From Psychrilyobacter atlanticus DSM 19335 (GTDB lineage Bacteria > Fusobacteriota > Fusobacteriia > Fusobacteriales > Fusobacteriaceae), in assembly GCF_000426625.1 (NCBI RefSeq), contig NZ_KE384547.1:480986-544985 (forward strand): DNA of 64,000 nt. The letters are read 5' to 3'. The notes under the pieces were generated by a model. That model was not told where the DNA came from. It ran no database searches and worked only from the letters and a program-made list of their open reading frames with translations. Below are positions 1 to 8,101 of the stretch, piece by piece. Within the stretch, counting starts at the first letter, position 1; each line of letters starts with the position of its first letter. The translations under genes were made by a program, and so were the position numbers.

Positions 1-257
1 CATATTCTGAGGTAACAAATAAAAGTAATTTTAATGACAGAGCTCCCATTAGTGGATTTCCGCCTAAAAAAGGAGAACCTATAGGAAAGAACAATACCAT
101 TGAAGGATATGAGTCAGATTATATTACTGTTGCTACTTCCATTAGAGGCTATTATGAAATGAATGATAATTTTTCGTTTTATGGAGGTATTAATTATAAT
201 TTTGGAGAAAATGAAAAAATTATTTTGGGGAATTTAGGAATCAATTATATTTTTTAA
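1..257 (+). CDS. Outer-membrane beta-barrel protein, C-terminal fragment
   Basis: This open reading frame enters from the left edge and stops with TAA at 255-257, so only the last 84 residues are visible. The tail alternates polar and aromatic residues (YYEMNDNFSFYGGINYNF) and ends in the aromatic residue Phe (INYIF). This is the usual C-terminal signal for assembly of outer-membrane barrels by the BAM machinery. Another barrel-type protein follows 36 bases later with its own ribosome site, so the two may be co-transcribed. The family cannot be fixed from this fragment; a porin or autotransporter barrel end are both possible. Confidence 0.6.
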   Translation, partial: YSEVTNKSNFNDRAPISGFPPKKGEPIGKNNTIEGYESDYITVATSIRGYYEMNDNFSFYGGINYNFGENEKIILGNLGINYIF

Positions 258-292
258 TGAAAGTAATTGATAAAAATGAGGAGACAAAAAAC

Positions 293-1189
293 ATGAAAAA
301 ATTAGTTTTAAGTTTATTTATTTTGTTTACGACGACTTTGGTTGGGATGGATTTATCCACAGAAGTAAATAACGGATCGCTTGATATAGAAGCTCCTATA
401 GATAAAGCTTTTGATACGAATATAGATAATAAATATATTGAAAACAAAGAAGAAAGAGAGAGACTTTTCCCTCTATTTAGGGAAAACATAGAAGCTCAGA
501 ATATACAGTTACCCCTTCCATTTGGAGTTTCTGTTATGGGGAATGTTGCAAATGTTGAAACTGGTGGTCAAGGGTTAGATATAGACTTTGGAGGAGGAAA
601 GGAATTTACAGATATAGGGCTTAAAGTTGATGGAGATTTAACCGCTCAAGTTAGTGGATTGATGTTAGATTTTTATCCCTTACCATTTTTAAATGTTTTT
701 GGTTATGCCGCCTATATTAGGACTAGTGGTGACTTAAAAATAGGATTTGAAAACACCAAAATGACCAGTGTAAATTTTGGAGACGATGGACAGGCCTATG
801 GACTAGGGATGAACCTTGCAGGGGGTTATAAAAATTTCTTTACAGGGTTAAATGGGTCTTTATCATTCTCTAAAATGAATAAAACAGGAGCTTTAAAACA
901 AACCTTTATTATTACTCCGAGGATAGGGATAAAAAATGAAAGCAATACATTTCAGCTTTGGGCAGGACTTATGTATATGAATAAAAACAGTGAATTACAG
1001 GGTGATATGCCTGCAGGCACTGTTGGATCTCTTCCTGCTTTTTCATATTCTTTGAATTTAGAAGGGCCTGAAACTTCTCCTACTATAGGATTTAGATATG
1101 AGCCTGTCGAGCATTTTGAAATTATATGTGAAGCATTTTTAGCTAGTGATTTTAATGGTGTTAATATGAGATTAGCTTATAGGTTTTAA
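293..1189 (+). CDS. Predicted outer-membrane beta-barrel protein with signal peptide
   Basis: Start chosen at the ATG at 293, not the upstream in-frame ATG at 257, because GAGGAGA at 278-284 is correctly spaced and a signal peptide (MKKLVLSLFILFTTTLVG) follows at once. The mature protein is rich in Gly and aromatic residues in alternating strands (for example YPLPFLNVFGYAAYI) and ends in Arg-Phe, a typical outer-membrane C-terminus. At 298 residues it would suit a barrel of about 10-14 strands after an acidic N-terminal segment. The specific family is not recognised and no substrate can be inferred. It sits just downstream of another barrel gene. Confidence 0.6.
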   Translation: MKKLVLSLFILFTTTLVGMDLSTEVNNGSLDIEAPIDKAFDTNIDNKYIENKEERERLFPLFRENIEAQNIQLPLPFGVSVMGNVANVETGGQGLDIDFGGGKEFTDIGLKVDGDLTAQVSGLMLDFYPLPFLNVFGYAAYIRTSGDLKIGFENTKMTSVNFGDDGQAYGLGMNLAGGYKNFFTGLNGSLSFSKMNKTGALKQTFIITPRIGIKNESNTFQLWAGLMYMNKNSELQGDMPAGTVGSLPAFSYSLNLEGPETSPTIGFRYEPVEHFEIICEAFLASDFNGVNMRLAYRF

Positions 1190-1214
1190 TGAAGTTAGAT
1201 AAAAAGGTATTGAA

Positions 1215-1304
1215 TTACTCTAGATTTTCCTTATCATAATATCTAAGAGTTTCAACTGTTATATTATGTAGTCTGGCTTCCTCTCCAATTAAATATTTTT
1301 TCAT
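1215..1304 (-). pseudogene. Truncated MerR-family regulator (N-terminal helix-turn-helix only)
   Basis: Read on the minus strand, an ATG at 1304 preceded by AAGGA opens a 29-codon frame. Its product begins MKKYLIGEEARLHNITVETL and continues RYYDKENLE before a stop. This is the standard start of MerR-type regulators: helix-turn-helix, then the hallmark LRYYD at the start of the wing, normally followed by about 80-100 more residues. The dimerisation coiled coil and effector domain are missing, and no continuation is visible in the neighbouring frames. I infer a gene remnant; an expressed micro-protein is less likely. Confidence 0.6.
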
Positions 1305-1444
1305 TGTCGTCCTTCTAGGGGAAAAAAATATTAAATAAATAATATCATGAATATTGTTTAAAATTATTATTATTTTTAGTTATTTAATGGAAGGTATCAG
1401 CAGGTTAATTTCATCCTTCTAAACCAATAAAATATAGAGTGTAT

Positions 1445-1473
1445 TTGATAACTTATTCCAAATATGATAAAAT
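1445..1473 (+). promoter_or_regulatory. Promoter for yebC
   Basis: TTGATA at 1445-1450 and TAAAAT at 1468-1473 are separated by 17 bp, a good housekeeping-sigma promoter about 45 bp before the yebC start codon. Confidence 0.55.
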
Positions 1474-1516
1474 TGTTAGGTTATATAAAAGAAAATAATA
1501 AGCGGAGGTAATTGAG

Positions 1517-2269
1517 ATGGCAGGGCATAGTAAATGGTCTAATATTAAGCATAGAAAGGGAGCTCAAGATAAAAAGAGAGCTCAATTGTTTACAAAGTTA
1601 GCAAAAGAGGTAACAATAGCAGCAAAAGAGGGTGGGAAAGATATAAACTTTAACCCTAGATTAAGATTAGCATTAGAGAAGGCAAAAAAGCAGAGTATGC
1701 CAAAAGATAATATAGATAGAGCAATAAAAAAAGGTACTGGAGAACTAGCTGGTGTTGAATATATAGAGATCAGATATGAAGGGTATGGTCCAGGTGGAAC
1801 TGCATTTATCGTAGAAGTAGTTACTGAGAATAAGAATAGATCGGCATCATCTGTAAGATCAAATTTTGCTAAAAATGGTGGAAATATGGGGTCTGATGGT
1901 GCAGTAGCATGGATGTTTAATAAAGTAGGACAAATAATTATGAATTCTGAAGGATTAGACGCTGATGAATTTATGATGGAAGCACTAGAAATGGGTGCAG
2001 AAGATTTAGTAGTAGAAGGAGATACTTTTGAAATATTAACTGACCATACTGAATTACAAACTGTAGTAGAAGCTTTGACAGAAGCTGGATATAAGTATGA
2101 AGAAGCAGAGATAGTAATGCTTCCTGAAAATATGGTAAAAGTAGAAGATGAAGAGATGGCTGAAAAAGTTGTTAAATTATTTGAAGCATTGGAAGATAAT
2201 GAAGATGTAAATGATGTTTACGCTAACTTTGATATCTCGGATGAGTTAATGGAAAAAATAATGGGTTAA
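1517..2269 (+). CDS. yebC: YebC/PmpR-family protein (TACO1 family)
   Basis: A 250-residue protein beginning MAGHSKWSNIKHRKGAQDKK, the signature start of the YebC/PmpR/TACO1 family. GYGPGGTAF and the SSVRSNFAKNGGNMGSDGAV region are also characteristic. Family members have been described as transcription regulators and, for the YebC2/TACO1 branch, as ribosome-associated factors that relieve stalling at proline stretches; which role applies here is not decided. The ribosome site GGAGGT sits 8 bases before the ATG. The gene is single, with its own promoter, and ends in a hairpin terminator shared with the convergent rnr gene. Confidence 0.92.
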   Translation: MAGHSKWSNIKHRKGAQDKKRAQLFTKLAKEVTIAAKEGGKDINFNPRLRLALEKAKKQSMPKDNIDRAIKKGTGELAGVEYIEIRYEGYGPGGTAFIVEVVTENKNRSASSVRSNFAKNGGNMGSDGAVAWMFNKVGQIIMNSEGLDADEFMMEALEMGAEDLVVEGDTFEILTDHTELQTVVEALTEAGYKYEEAEIVMLPENMVKVEDEEMAEKVVKLFEALEDNEDVNDVYANFDISDELMEKIMG

Positions 2270-2275
2270 AAAAAG

Positions 2276-2301
2276 AGGATTCCTAATGGAATCCTTTTTT
2301 T
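2276..2301 (+). terminator. Rho-independent terminator after yebC
   Basis: AGGATTCC and GGAATCCT form an 8-bp stem around a TAAT loop, followed by seven Ts. It starts 7 bases after the yebC stop. Confidence 0.8.
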
Positions 2302-2322
2302 ATTTTTTAGATTGTGATTATT

Positions 2323-2342
2323 TGGATGCAATGTCGCATTGC
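2323..2342 (+). repeat. Dispersed 20-bp palindromic repeat, copy 1
   Basis: TGGATGCAATGTCGCATTGC. The core GCAATG-TCG-CATTGC is a 6-bp hairpin with a 3-base loop. It lies directly against the rnr stop codon (2344). Three more copies occur at 18233, 33908 and 48615, all in this orientation. The stem here differs from copy 4 at paired positions, so pairing is kept while sequence changes. Confidence 0.75.
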
Positions 2343-2343
2343 T

Positions 2344-4482
2344 TTAATATTTTTTTCTGAATTGTCTAGGTCCTCTATATTGATCTAAATACTGTGCCGG
2401 AACTACTTCTACCTCTAATTCACTGAGGTCAGCCCGAACGATAGATACTTCTACACTATCTCCTAATTTAAAGATCTCTCCTGTATCTTCATTTGTCATA
2501 GTATAGTTGACTTCATCAAAGACGAAGTAGTTAGGGGAATTAACTCCATCAAAGAAACACTCTACATGTTCCTCTGTTTCAAAGAATATCTTGGTTTTAT
2601 TAAATCCAATAATTCTACTCTTATATTCCTCACCTATTTTATCTAGCATATATTCTACAATCTTTATCTTTACACTTTCAGACTCTAACTTCATAGCTGT
2701 TCTCTCTGTTTTTGAGATATGCGACCCAATGGCAGACATCTCATCTTTAAACATTTTTATAGTTTTTTTACTTGGATAACCTGTCAGAGTTTCGTTGATA
2801 ACTCTATGAACCATAAGGTCAGCATATCTTCTGATTGGAGAAGTGAAATGTGCATAATAATTTGAAGATAATCCGAAATGTCCGATATTATCTACTGTAT
2901 ATCTGGCTTGTTTTAAACTCATCAAGATAAGTTTATGGATAATCTGGCTGTTGCCATCCTCTTTAGACTGCTCTATTATTTTTTGGAACTTTCCAGGATG
3001 TAACTCCTCATGTCCATGGAGATTATATCCAAACTTTTTAATAGAATCGTTTAGTGCTGTGATTCTGTCTGGATCAGGTTTTTCATGGGTTCTATATAGG
3101 AATGGCAGTTCCATCCAGAATATCTTTTCAGCAACAGTTTCGTTGGCTGCGATCATGAAATCCTCTATAATTCTTTCAGATTCTCCTCTTTCAATTACTT
3201 TAAGGTATTCTACTTTTTTATCTTCTCCCAAGACAGCTCTTACCTCTGGGATATCAAAATCAATACTTCCTCTAGAGTATTTTAACTCTCTGAGGATATG
3301 GGATAGTTCTAACATCTCAAAGACCATCTTATTTATATCTTTATATTCCTCTGTATAATCTTTATCTCCAGCTAAGATCTTGTTAACTCCCCCATAGGTC
3401 ATTCTATGAGCGGTAGAAATTACAGCCTTATAAGTTTCGTGGCTTATTACCTGTCCCTTGTTGTCGATCTCCATCTCACATGTAAATACAAATTTATTTT
3501 CATGGGGATTTAATGAACACAGTCCATTTGAGATCTCTCTAGGAAACATAGGTATAACTCTGTCTACTAAGTACACTGAGTTACCTCTTTTACGGGCTTC
3601 CATATCTAGAGCACTTCCGAATGGAACATAGTAAGAAACGTCAGCGATACAAACTATAAGTTTAAAATTCCCATTATCTAATTTTTCCACATAGACAGCG
3701 TCATCTAGATCCTTAGCGTCATCTCCATCGATGGTAATGATTGGAAGATCTCTAAGGTCACGCCTCTTTGCGATCTCCTCTTCTGAAAGCTGATCACTTA
3801 ATTCCTTTGCTTTCTTTATCAGTCTAGGCGAAAAGTCCATAGACAGTCCCTCTCTGATGATAAGAGCTTCAATCATATTATTGGTATCATAGGGATCTCC
3901 AATTCTTTCTATGATTTTACCCTCGGGTTTTTTATCTTTCTCTCCCCAAGATATGATCTCGCAGACTACTAGTTCACCATTGTGAGCTCCACCATTAAAT
4001 CTTTTTGGGACAAATATATCATTTCCAAATGAATGGGTAGGAACTACAAAACCAAATCTTTCATTTGCCTGGTAGATACCGATGATTGTATTTTTTTCCC
4101 TCTTTAAAATCTTTACTACTTCTCCATCTTTTTTAGCCCCGGTAGTTTCGCTAGAAAGCTGTACCATAACGAGGTCACCGTTGAATGCACCATTAAATTT
4201 AGATTTAGGTATAAATACACCAAAATCTTCTGTATCAACAAATGCAAACCTGTCTTTTACTACATCGAGATTTCCTGTAATATATCCTAAATTTTTAGGA
4301 GTGTTATACTTTCCCCTTTTGCTTAAGATAAGATCTCCTGATTCAACTAATTTATCTAAAAAATCTCTATTTTGTTTTTTTAATTTTGGAGACCAATCCA
4401 TATAAGATGTGATCTCGCTTAAAGTTTTGCCTTTTCCTTTTTTGAAAAGTTCTAAAACTTTTTTTTCATCGTTTTTATTCAT
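2344..4482 (-). CDS. rnr: Ribonuclease R
   Basis: A 712-residue 3'-5' exoribonuclease of the RNase II/R family, which degrades structured RNA and matures or turns over rRNA and mRNA. Order: N-terminal helix-turn-helix-like segment, cold-shock domains (for example GYITGNLDVVKDRFAFVDTED), the RNB catalytic domain starting near residue 240 with the acidic metal-binding motif ITIDGDDAKDLDDAV, and a C-terminal S1 domain from about residue 620. Length matches RNase R. ATG at 4482 has GGGAGA at good spacing. It lies 14 bases downstream of yqeK, so the two are probably one transcript. The stop codon abuts a dispersed palindrome. Confidence 0.95.
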   Translation of the reverse strand: MNKNDEKKVLELFKKGKGKTLSEITSYMDWSPKLKKQNRDFLDKLVESGDLILSKRGKYNTPKNLGYITGNLDVVKDRFAFVDTEDFGVFIPKSKFNGAFNGDLVMVQLSSETTGAKKDGEVVKILKREKNTIIGIYQANERFGFVVPTHSFGNDIFVPKRFNGGAHNGELVVCEIISWGEKDKKPEGKIIERIGDPYDTNNMIEALIIREGLSMDFSPRLIKKAKELSDQLSEEEIAKRRDLRDLPIITIDGDDAKDLDDAVYVEKLDNGNFKLIVCIADVSYYVPFGSALDMEARKRGNSVYLVDRVIPMFPREISNGLCSLNPHENKFVFTCEMEIDNKGQVISHETYKAVISTAHRMTYGGVNKILAGDKDYTEEYKDINKMVFEMLELSHILRELKYSRGSIDFDIPEVRAVLGEDKKVEYLKVIERGESERIIEDFMIAANETVAEKIFWMELPFLYRTHEKPDPDRITALNDSIKKFGYNLHGHEELHPGKFQKIIEQSKEDGNSQIIHKLILMSLKQARYTVDNIGHFGLSSNYYAHFTSPIRRYADLMVHRVINETLTGYPSKKTIKMFKDEMSAIGSHISKTERTAMKLESESVKIKIVEYMLDKIGEEYKSRIIGFNKTKIFFETEEHVECFFDGVNSPNYFVFDEVNYTMTNEDTGEIFKLGDSVEVSIVRADLSELEVEVVPAQYLDQYRGPRQFRKKY

Positions 4483-4496
4483 AACTTTTTCTCCCT

Positions 4497-5057
4497 TTAT
4501 TTTTTCAATTCTCCTAGGATACAGTTTCTCATATCCACAGTGTTTGGATGGATAGGAGCGTCGACCTTTAGGAGATACTTTAATTTTCTATCCACTTCAA
4601 ATAGGATAGCATCATTGATACAAGTTTTTGCCTTTTCCCTGATGAAATCAACATTAGGATAATCTCTATTAGGCTCTATAGCGTCGGCTATATAAATTAT
4701 TTTTTCGAGAGTTGTCATACCTCTCCTGCCGATAGTGTGGTATTTGATGGCACTTAGGATATCTTCATCAAGGATTCCTAACTCCTGCTTTGCATAAACA
4801 CTTCCTGCAAAACCATGGAGCAGTTCTCCCATAGTTCCATAATATTTCAAAGTCTCATCACATTCTACATAGGAATGCAGTTCCTCCAAAGTCATACATT
4901 TAGAAACATCGTGCAGAAGAGCTGCAATCTCAGCGCGGTGTTCATTGATATCATATTGTTTTGCCAGAGAGACAGCCACCTCTATGACTCCCAAGGTATG
5001 TTGATATCTTTTAGGGGGAAGAGACTTCTCAATGTGGTCATATAATTTATTTAACAT
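4497..5057 (-). CDS. yqeK: YqeK-type HD-domain diadenosine tetraphosphate hydrolase
   Basis: A 186-residue HD-superfamily protein. The metal ligands are visible as His20 (RYQHTLGV), His49-Asp50 (ALLHDVSK) and the later YHTIGRRGMT and IYIADAIEPNRDYP segments typical of YqeK. Characterised YqeK proteins split Ap4A symmetrically into two ADP. The ribosome site GGAGG is 7-8 bases before the ATG. It is co-directional with, and 14 bases upstream of, rnr. In Firmicutes yqeK usually neighbours nadD and rsfS; neither is seen here, so the context is different. Confidence 0.85.
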   Translation of the reverse strand: MLNKLYDHIEKSLPPKRYQHTLGVIEVAVSLAKQYDINEHRAEIAALLHDVSKCMTLEELHSYVECDETLKYYGTMGELLHGFAGSVYAKQELGILDEDILSAIKYHTIGRRGMTTLEKIIYIADAIEPNRDYPNVDFIREKAKTCINDAILFEVDRKLKYLLKVDAPIHPNTVDMRNCILGELKK

Positions 5058-5163
5058 AAAAACCTCCGTTATACTTTTAATTATCTGAAAAATTATTTAA
5101 TCTACTAAAGTATATAAAAATTTCAGATTCTAAATTAATCGGATCTAACGTAACCCTGTTTTT

Positions 5164-5733
5164 CTAAATATCTAAATTTTGAGTGTAAAAAGTTCTGAGG
5201 TTATACCATTTTAATTTTTTTACTTCTACATCATCAATAAGGATTTTTACCCTGTTGATTCCCTCTAAACTAGTATAGGTGTTTACCAAAGAGTAGATGA
5301 TTAGTAGTTCTTGTTCCTTGGTTTGGATATTATCGCTGACATTAGAGCTTATGTTAAGATACAGTTTATCGCCTACAAGGTAGGAGTTTAATAGATTTAT
5401 ACTAGGATCCATAAATGGATAGTAGTTTCCCTCTTCATCCTTTATCTGATAGTTACTCTGTTCATGGACTGCATTGAAGATAGATTTTACTTCAGAAGCA
5501 AAATCTTCCTTAACAATCTCAATATCCGATGAAACTAAGGTGTTTAAAGAATCATTGGGAGTATAAATTTTCACTATCTTAATATTGGTAATCGCTTGTG
5601 TATTTTTGTGGTTAGTAATCTTTTTTATAGGGATTTGGTCTCCCATAGTGACGTATTTATAGAAAAAAATACTACTTATCAAAAGGAAGGCAATGGATCC
5701 TCCTAAGACAATTAAACTTTTTTTATCTTTCAT
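5164..5733 (-). CDS. GerMN-domain protein with N-terminal membrane anchor
   Basis: A 189-residue protein with one N-terminal hydrophobic helix (SLIVLGGSIAFLLISSIFFY) and no lipobox, so it is probably anchored in the inner membrane with the rest outside. The C-terminal two thirds match the GerMN fold: the DPSINLLNSYLVGDKLYLNIS segment, then EQELLIIYSLVNTYTSLEGINRVKILIDD. GerMN domains occur in spore-germination proteins and in many non-sporulating bacteria next to cell-wall amidases. It lies 19 bases downstream of the AmiC-type amidase gene, which suggests a shared role in peptidoglycan remodelling; that role is inferred. Confidence 0.75.
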   Translation of the reverse strand: MKDKKSLIVLGGSIAFLLISSIFFYKYVTMGDQIPIKKITNHKNTQAITNIKIVKIYTPNDSLNTLVSSDIEIVKEDFASEVKSIFNAVHEQSNYQIKDEEGNYYPFMDPSINLLNSYLVGDKLYLNISSNVSDNIQTKEQELLIIYSLVNTYTSLEGINRVKILIDDVEVKKLKWYNLRTFYTQNLDI

Positions 5734-5752
5734 AGTTGATCTCCTTAATATT

Positions 5753-6784
5753 TTAATAGAAATGTTGTTTTATAGCCTTAGCAATCTCATCAGCAGCTAT
5801 TTTTTGATATTTACTTTGCTTTAATTTACTTATGTCTGAGCTGTTTGTGATAAATCCAGCTTCTACCAATATTCCAGGACCGTCAAACCCTCTAAGAACT
5901 GCAAAGTTAGCTCCATGAGCTCCCCTGTTTTTCATTCTTAGTCTTTTAGAATAAGAATTCACCAGATTCTGTGCTATCTTGGCAGAGACTTCTTTATTTT
6001 TTTTATAAAATAGCTGCCCCATAATAAGGGTTATATCGTCGGCGTTTTCACCAAATTTATTTCCTACACTATTTTCAAAGGCGGCTACTTTTTTAGCATA
6101 ATCAGATTCCGTTCTGGAGAAATAAAATATATCTGCTCCACTGGCCTGGGAGCTGTTATTAGCATTTAGATGGACACTTACAAAGAAATCAGCCTTAGCT
6201 TTATTTCCTATATTTGGCCGGCCGGATAAACTAACAAAGGAATCGTTGTTTCTAGTCATAATCACATTAAAATCTTTTTGAAGACTAGTTTTAAGATATT
6301 TGGCGATCTTTAGTGCAAGATCTTTTTCATGATATCTATTAAAACCAGTAGAACCAGGATCTTTTCCTCCATGACCTGCATCGACGATGATGGTATATTC
6401 CTTTTTAGCTTTATTTTTATCAAAATTCAATACAAACCTTGTAGGGTTAGACCAATAACGAGCACTATAATTTATATTATTTTTAAAAAATATAAAAACA
6501 CCAGTAGAGTTATTATACTTTCTCACTTTTACGCTTTTCACATAACTTCCGTTGATTATTCTATTTTTTAAATTTGAGGAAGCCCTTGTATTTAAAAATT
6601 CAACAAAGAGGTATCTATTGTGTTCATCATAACTAATATTATACTTAGGCTTAACATTTCCTTCTACATCGATAACCATCTGTGGAGGATTACCATTAAA
6701 CCTTAGGTTTTTCAATAAAATTTGGTTAGAAAATCCTATAGTAGTTAGGATAAAAAAAAGTAGGACTAAATTTATTTTTCTCAT
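5753..6784 (-). CDS. N-acetylmuramoyl-L-alanine amidase, AmiC type
   Basis: A 343-residue exported zinc amidase that cuts the amide bond between MurNAc and the peptide stem, as used in daughter-cell separation. A signal peptide (MRKINLVLLFFILTTIGFSN) is followed by an AMIN domain (about 20-125) and an Amidase_3 domain (about 130-340). Zinc ligands and catalytic residues are visible: His138 (VDAGHGGKDPG), Glu153 (HEKDL), His205 (VSVHLNAN) and Glu308 (LVEAGFITN). AAGGAG precedes the ATG. It heads a minus-strand group with the GerMN gene and perhaps yqeK-rnr. Confidence 0.92.
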   Translation of the reverse strand: MRKINLVLLFFILTTIGFSNQILLKNLRFNGNPPQMVIDVEGNVKPKYNISYDEHNRYLFVEFLNTRASSNLKNRIINGSYVKSVKVRKYNNSTGVFIFFKNNINYSARYWSNPTRFVLNFDKNKAKKEYTIIVDAGHGGKDPGSTGFNRYHEKDLALKIAKYLKTSLQKDFNVIMTRNNDSFVSLSGRPNIGNKAKADFFVSVHLNANNSSQASGADIFYFSRTESDYAKKVAAFENSVGNKFGENADDITLIMGQLFYKKNKEVSAKIAQNLVNSYSKRLRMKNRGAHGANFAVLRGFDGPGILVEAGFITNSSDISKLKQSKYQKIAADEIAKAIKQHFY

Positions 6785-6973
6785 TGTGCTCTCCTTATAT
6801 TATGTTAGGTTAAGGTTAAAACTATCAAGCTATATTTTATCATATATCATAATATAATGTGTAAGTTTTTGTCGGAAAAAGTTGATATTATAGATGGAAG
6901 TTTTATCTTGTTAAATTGCAGAATAAAAAGTAAAAAAAGGAAATCATGGATAAATTTGGTAGGTAAATATTAT

Positions 6974-6979
6974 TATAAT
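6974..6979 (+). promoter_or_regulatory. Candidate -10 element for the OmpA-family gene
   Basis: A perfect TATAAT lies 27 bp before the start codon. No convincing -35 hexamer is seen at 16-18 bp, so this rests on the -10 alone. The rest of the 221-base divergent region is A/T-rich without other clear signals. Confidence 0.35.
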
Positions 6980-7005
6980 AGTATGTGTTTTTAAGGGGGT
7001 AAGAG

Positions 7006-7974
7006 ATGAAAAAACTTTTATTTGGTATGGCAGCATTGGCGTTGGTGACTACAACCTATGCAGAGGGATTAGAGATCAAAGCCGGGTATGATGTTTGGAG
7101 AAATATATCTAAAGATTATATGGGTGACAGTGGGGGATCGATGGACCAAGGGTGGACCCTGGGAGCAGAATACCTATGGGGATCCGGAGGGAATTATTCC
7201 TATGGGCTGGGAACTGAATTTAGATCAAGAATAGAAGATGACAATAATGAATATAATGAGTCTATGCCTTTTTATTTAGTGGGTAAATACGATATGTTGG
7301 ACGAGATGTTCTATCTGGTTGGAAGAGGGGGATATAACGCAGCTTCTAATGTGACTGGGGGAAATACTAGAGGGGGACATTATGTAGGGTTCGGTATAGG
7401 AAGGGATATCGGGCTTTTTAACTTGGAAGTTTTATATGAAAATATGGGTTATGAATTTAAAAGAGAGGATCAAAAGGGATATCATGACAGTGTAGGGATA
7501 AAATTTGGAATGAAATTAGGAGAATTTTACGACATGATGATGCAGGATACGACTCCTAGTGAAGAAACTTTAGCTGTTATAGAAGAAAATAATAGTTCAA
7601 TGATGGCAGAAGAGGTGTCTGTTGTAGAAGAAAATGAAATGTTTCCAGTAGTAGAGGTAGAGCCTGTAATGAAATATACCTTAGTTAATTTTCAATTTAA
7701 TGATGGTGAATTAAATGATGAGGCTAAAGCTGATTTGGATAAGTTAAAACCAGAGGTGGAAGGAGCTAAAAAAATAACTGTGACAGGGCATACAGATACT
7801 CGTGGGTCTGCTGAATATAACCAAGTATTATCAGAGGAGAGAGCTCAGGCAGTGGTGGATTATTTGGAAATTTCAGAAGAAACAGAGGTAGAAGTTATCG
7901 GCAAGGGTGAAACGACGCCATTAGGAGAAGATCACGACGCTAATAGAAGAGTTGAAATAGATATAGAGAAATAA
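7006..7974 (+). CDS. OmpA-family outer-membrane protein
   Basis: A 322-residue protein that ties the outer membrane to peptidoglycan. A signal peptide ends at TTYA-EG (about residue 19). An 8-strand-type barrel covers about 20-175. An acidic linker rich in Glu and Val follows (about 180-225), and then an OmpA C-terminal peptidoglycan-binding domain with TGHTDTRGSAEYNQVLSEER and NRRVEI, the residues that hold diaminopimelate. The ribosome site AGGGGG lies 6-7 bases before the ATG. The barrel is poorly conserved, but the C-terminal domain makes the assignment firm. It is divergent from the amidase gene, which is also an envelope gene. Confidence 0.9.
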   Translation: MKKLLFGMAALALVTTTYAEGLEIKAGYDVWRNISKDYMGDSGGSMDQGWTLGAEYLWGSGGNYSYGLGTEFRSRIEDDNNEYNESMPFYLVGKYDMLDEMFYLVGRGGYNAASNVTGGNTRGGHYVGFGIGRDIGLFNLEVLYENMGYEFKREDQKGYHDSVGIKFGMKLGEFYDMMMQDTTPSEETLAVIEENNSSMMAEEVSVVEENEMFPVVEVEPVMKYTLVNFQFNDGELNDEAKADLDKLKPEVEGAKKITVTGHTDTRGSAEYNQVLSEERAQAVVDYLEISEETEVEVIGKGETTPLGEDHDANRRVEIDIEK

Positions 7975-8017
7975 ATTAATATTTGGAGGATTTTCTTTTT
8001 CTTTATAAAACATGTGA

Positions 8018-8023
8018 TATAAT
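8018..8023 (+). promoter_or_regulatory. Extended -10 promoter for the APC permease
   Basis: TGATATAAT contains TATAAT at 8018-8023 with TG one base upstream (extended -10). No good -35 is visible. The leader to the start codon is about 70 bases. Confidence 0.4.
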
Positions 8024-8101
8024 TATGTCGCTGTCATATGTTAATATGATGTTTTGAGATGTATTAACGGGTGACAATCTTGAGAGAAAAGGACTGATTT
8101 G

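Larger units (their letters stand above)
1190..1516. other. Intergenic stretch between barrel gene and yebC
   Basis: No intact gene is visible here. The left half holds the decayed MerR-type fragment on the minus strand and the right half the yebC promoter. Confidence 0.6.
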
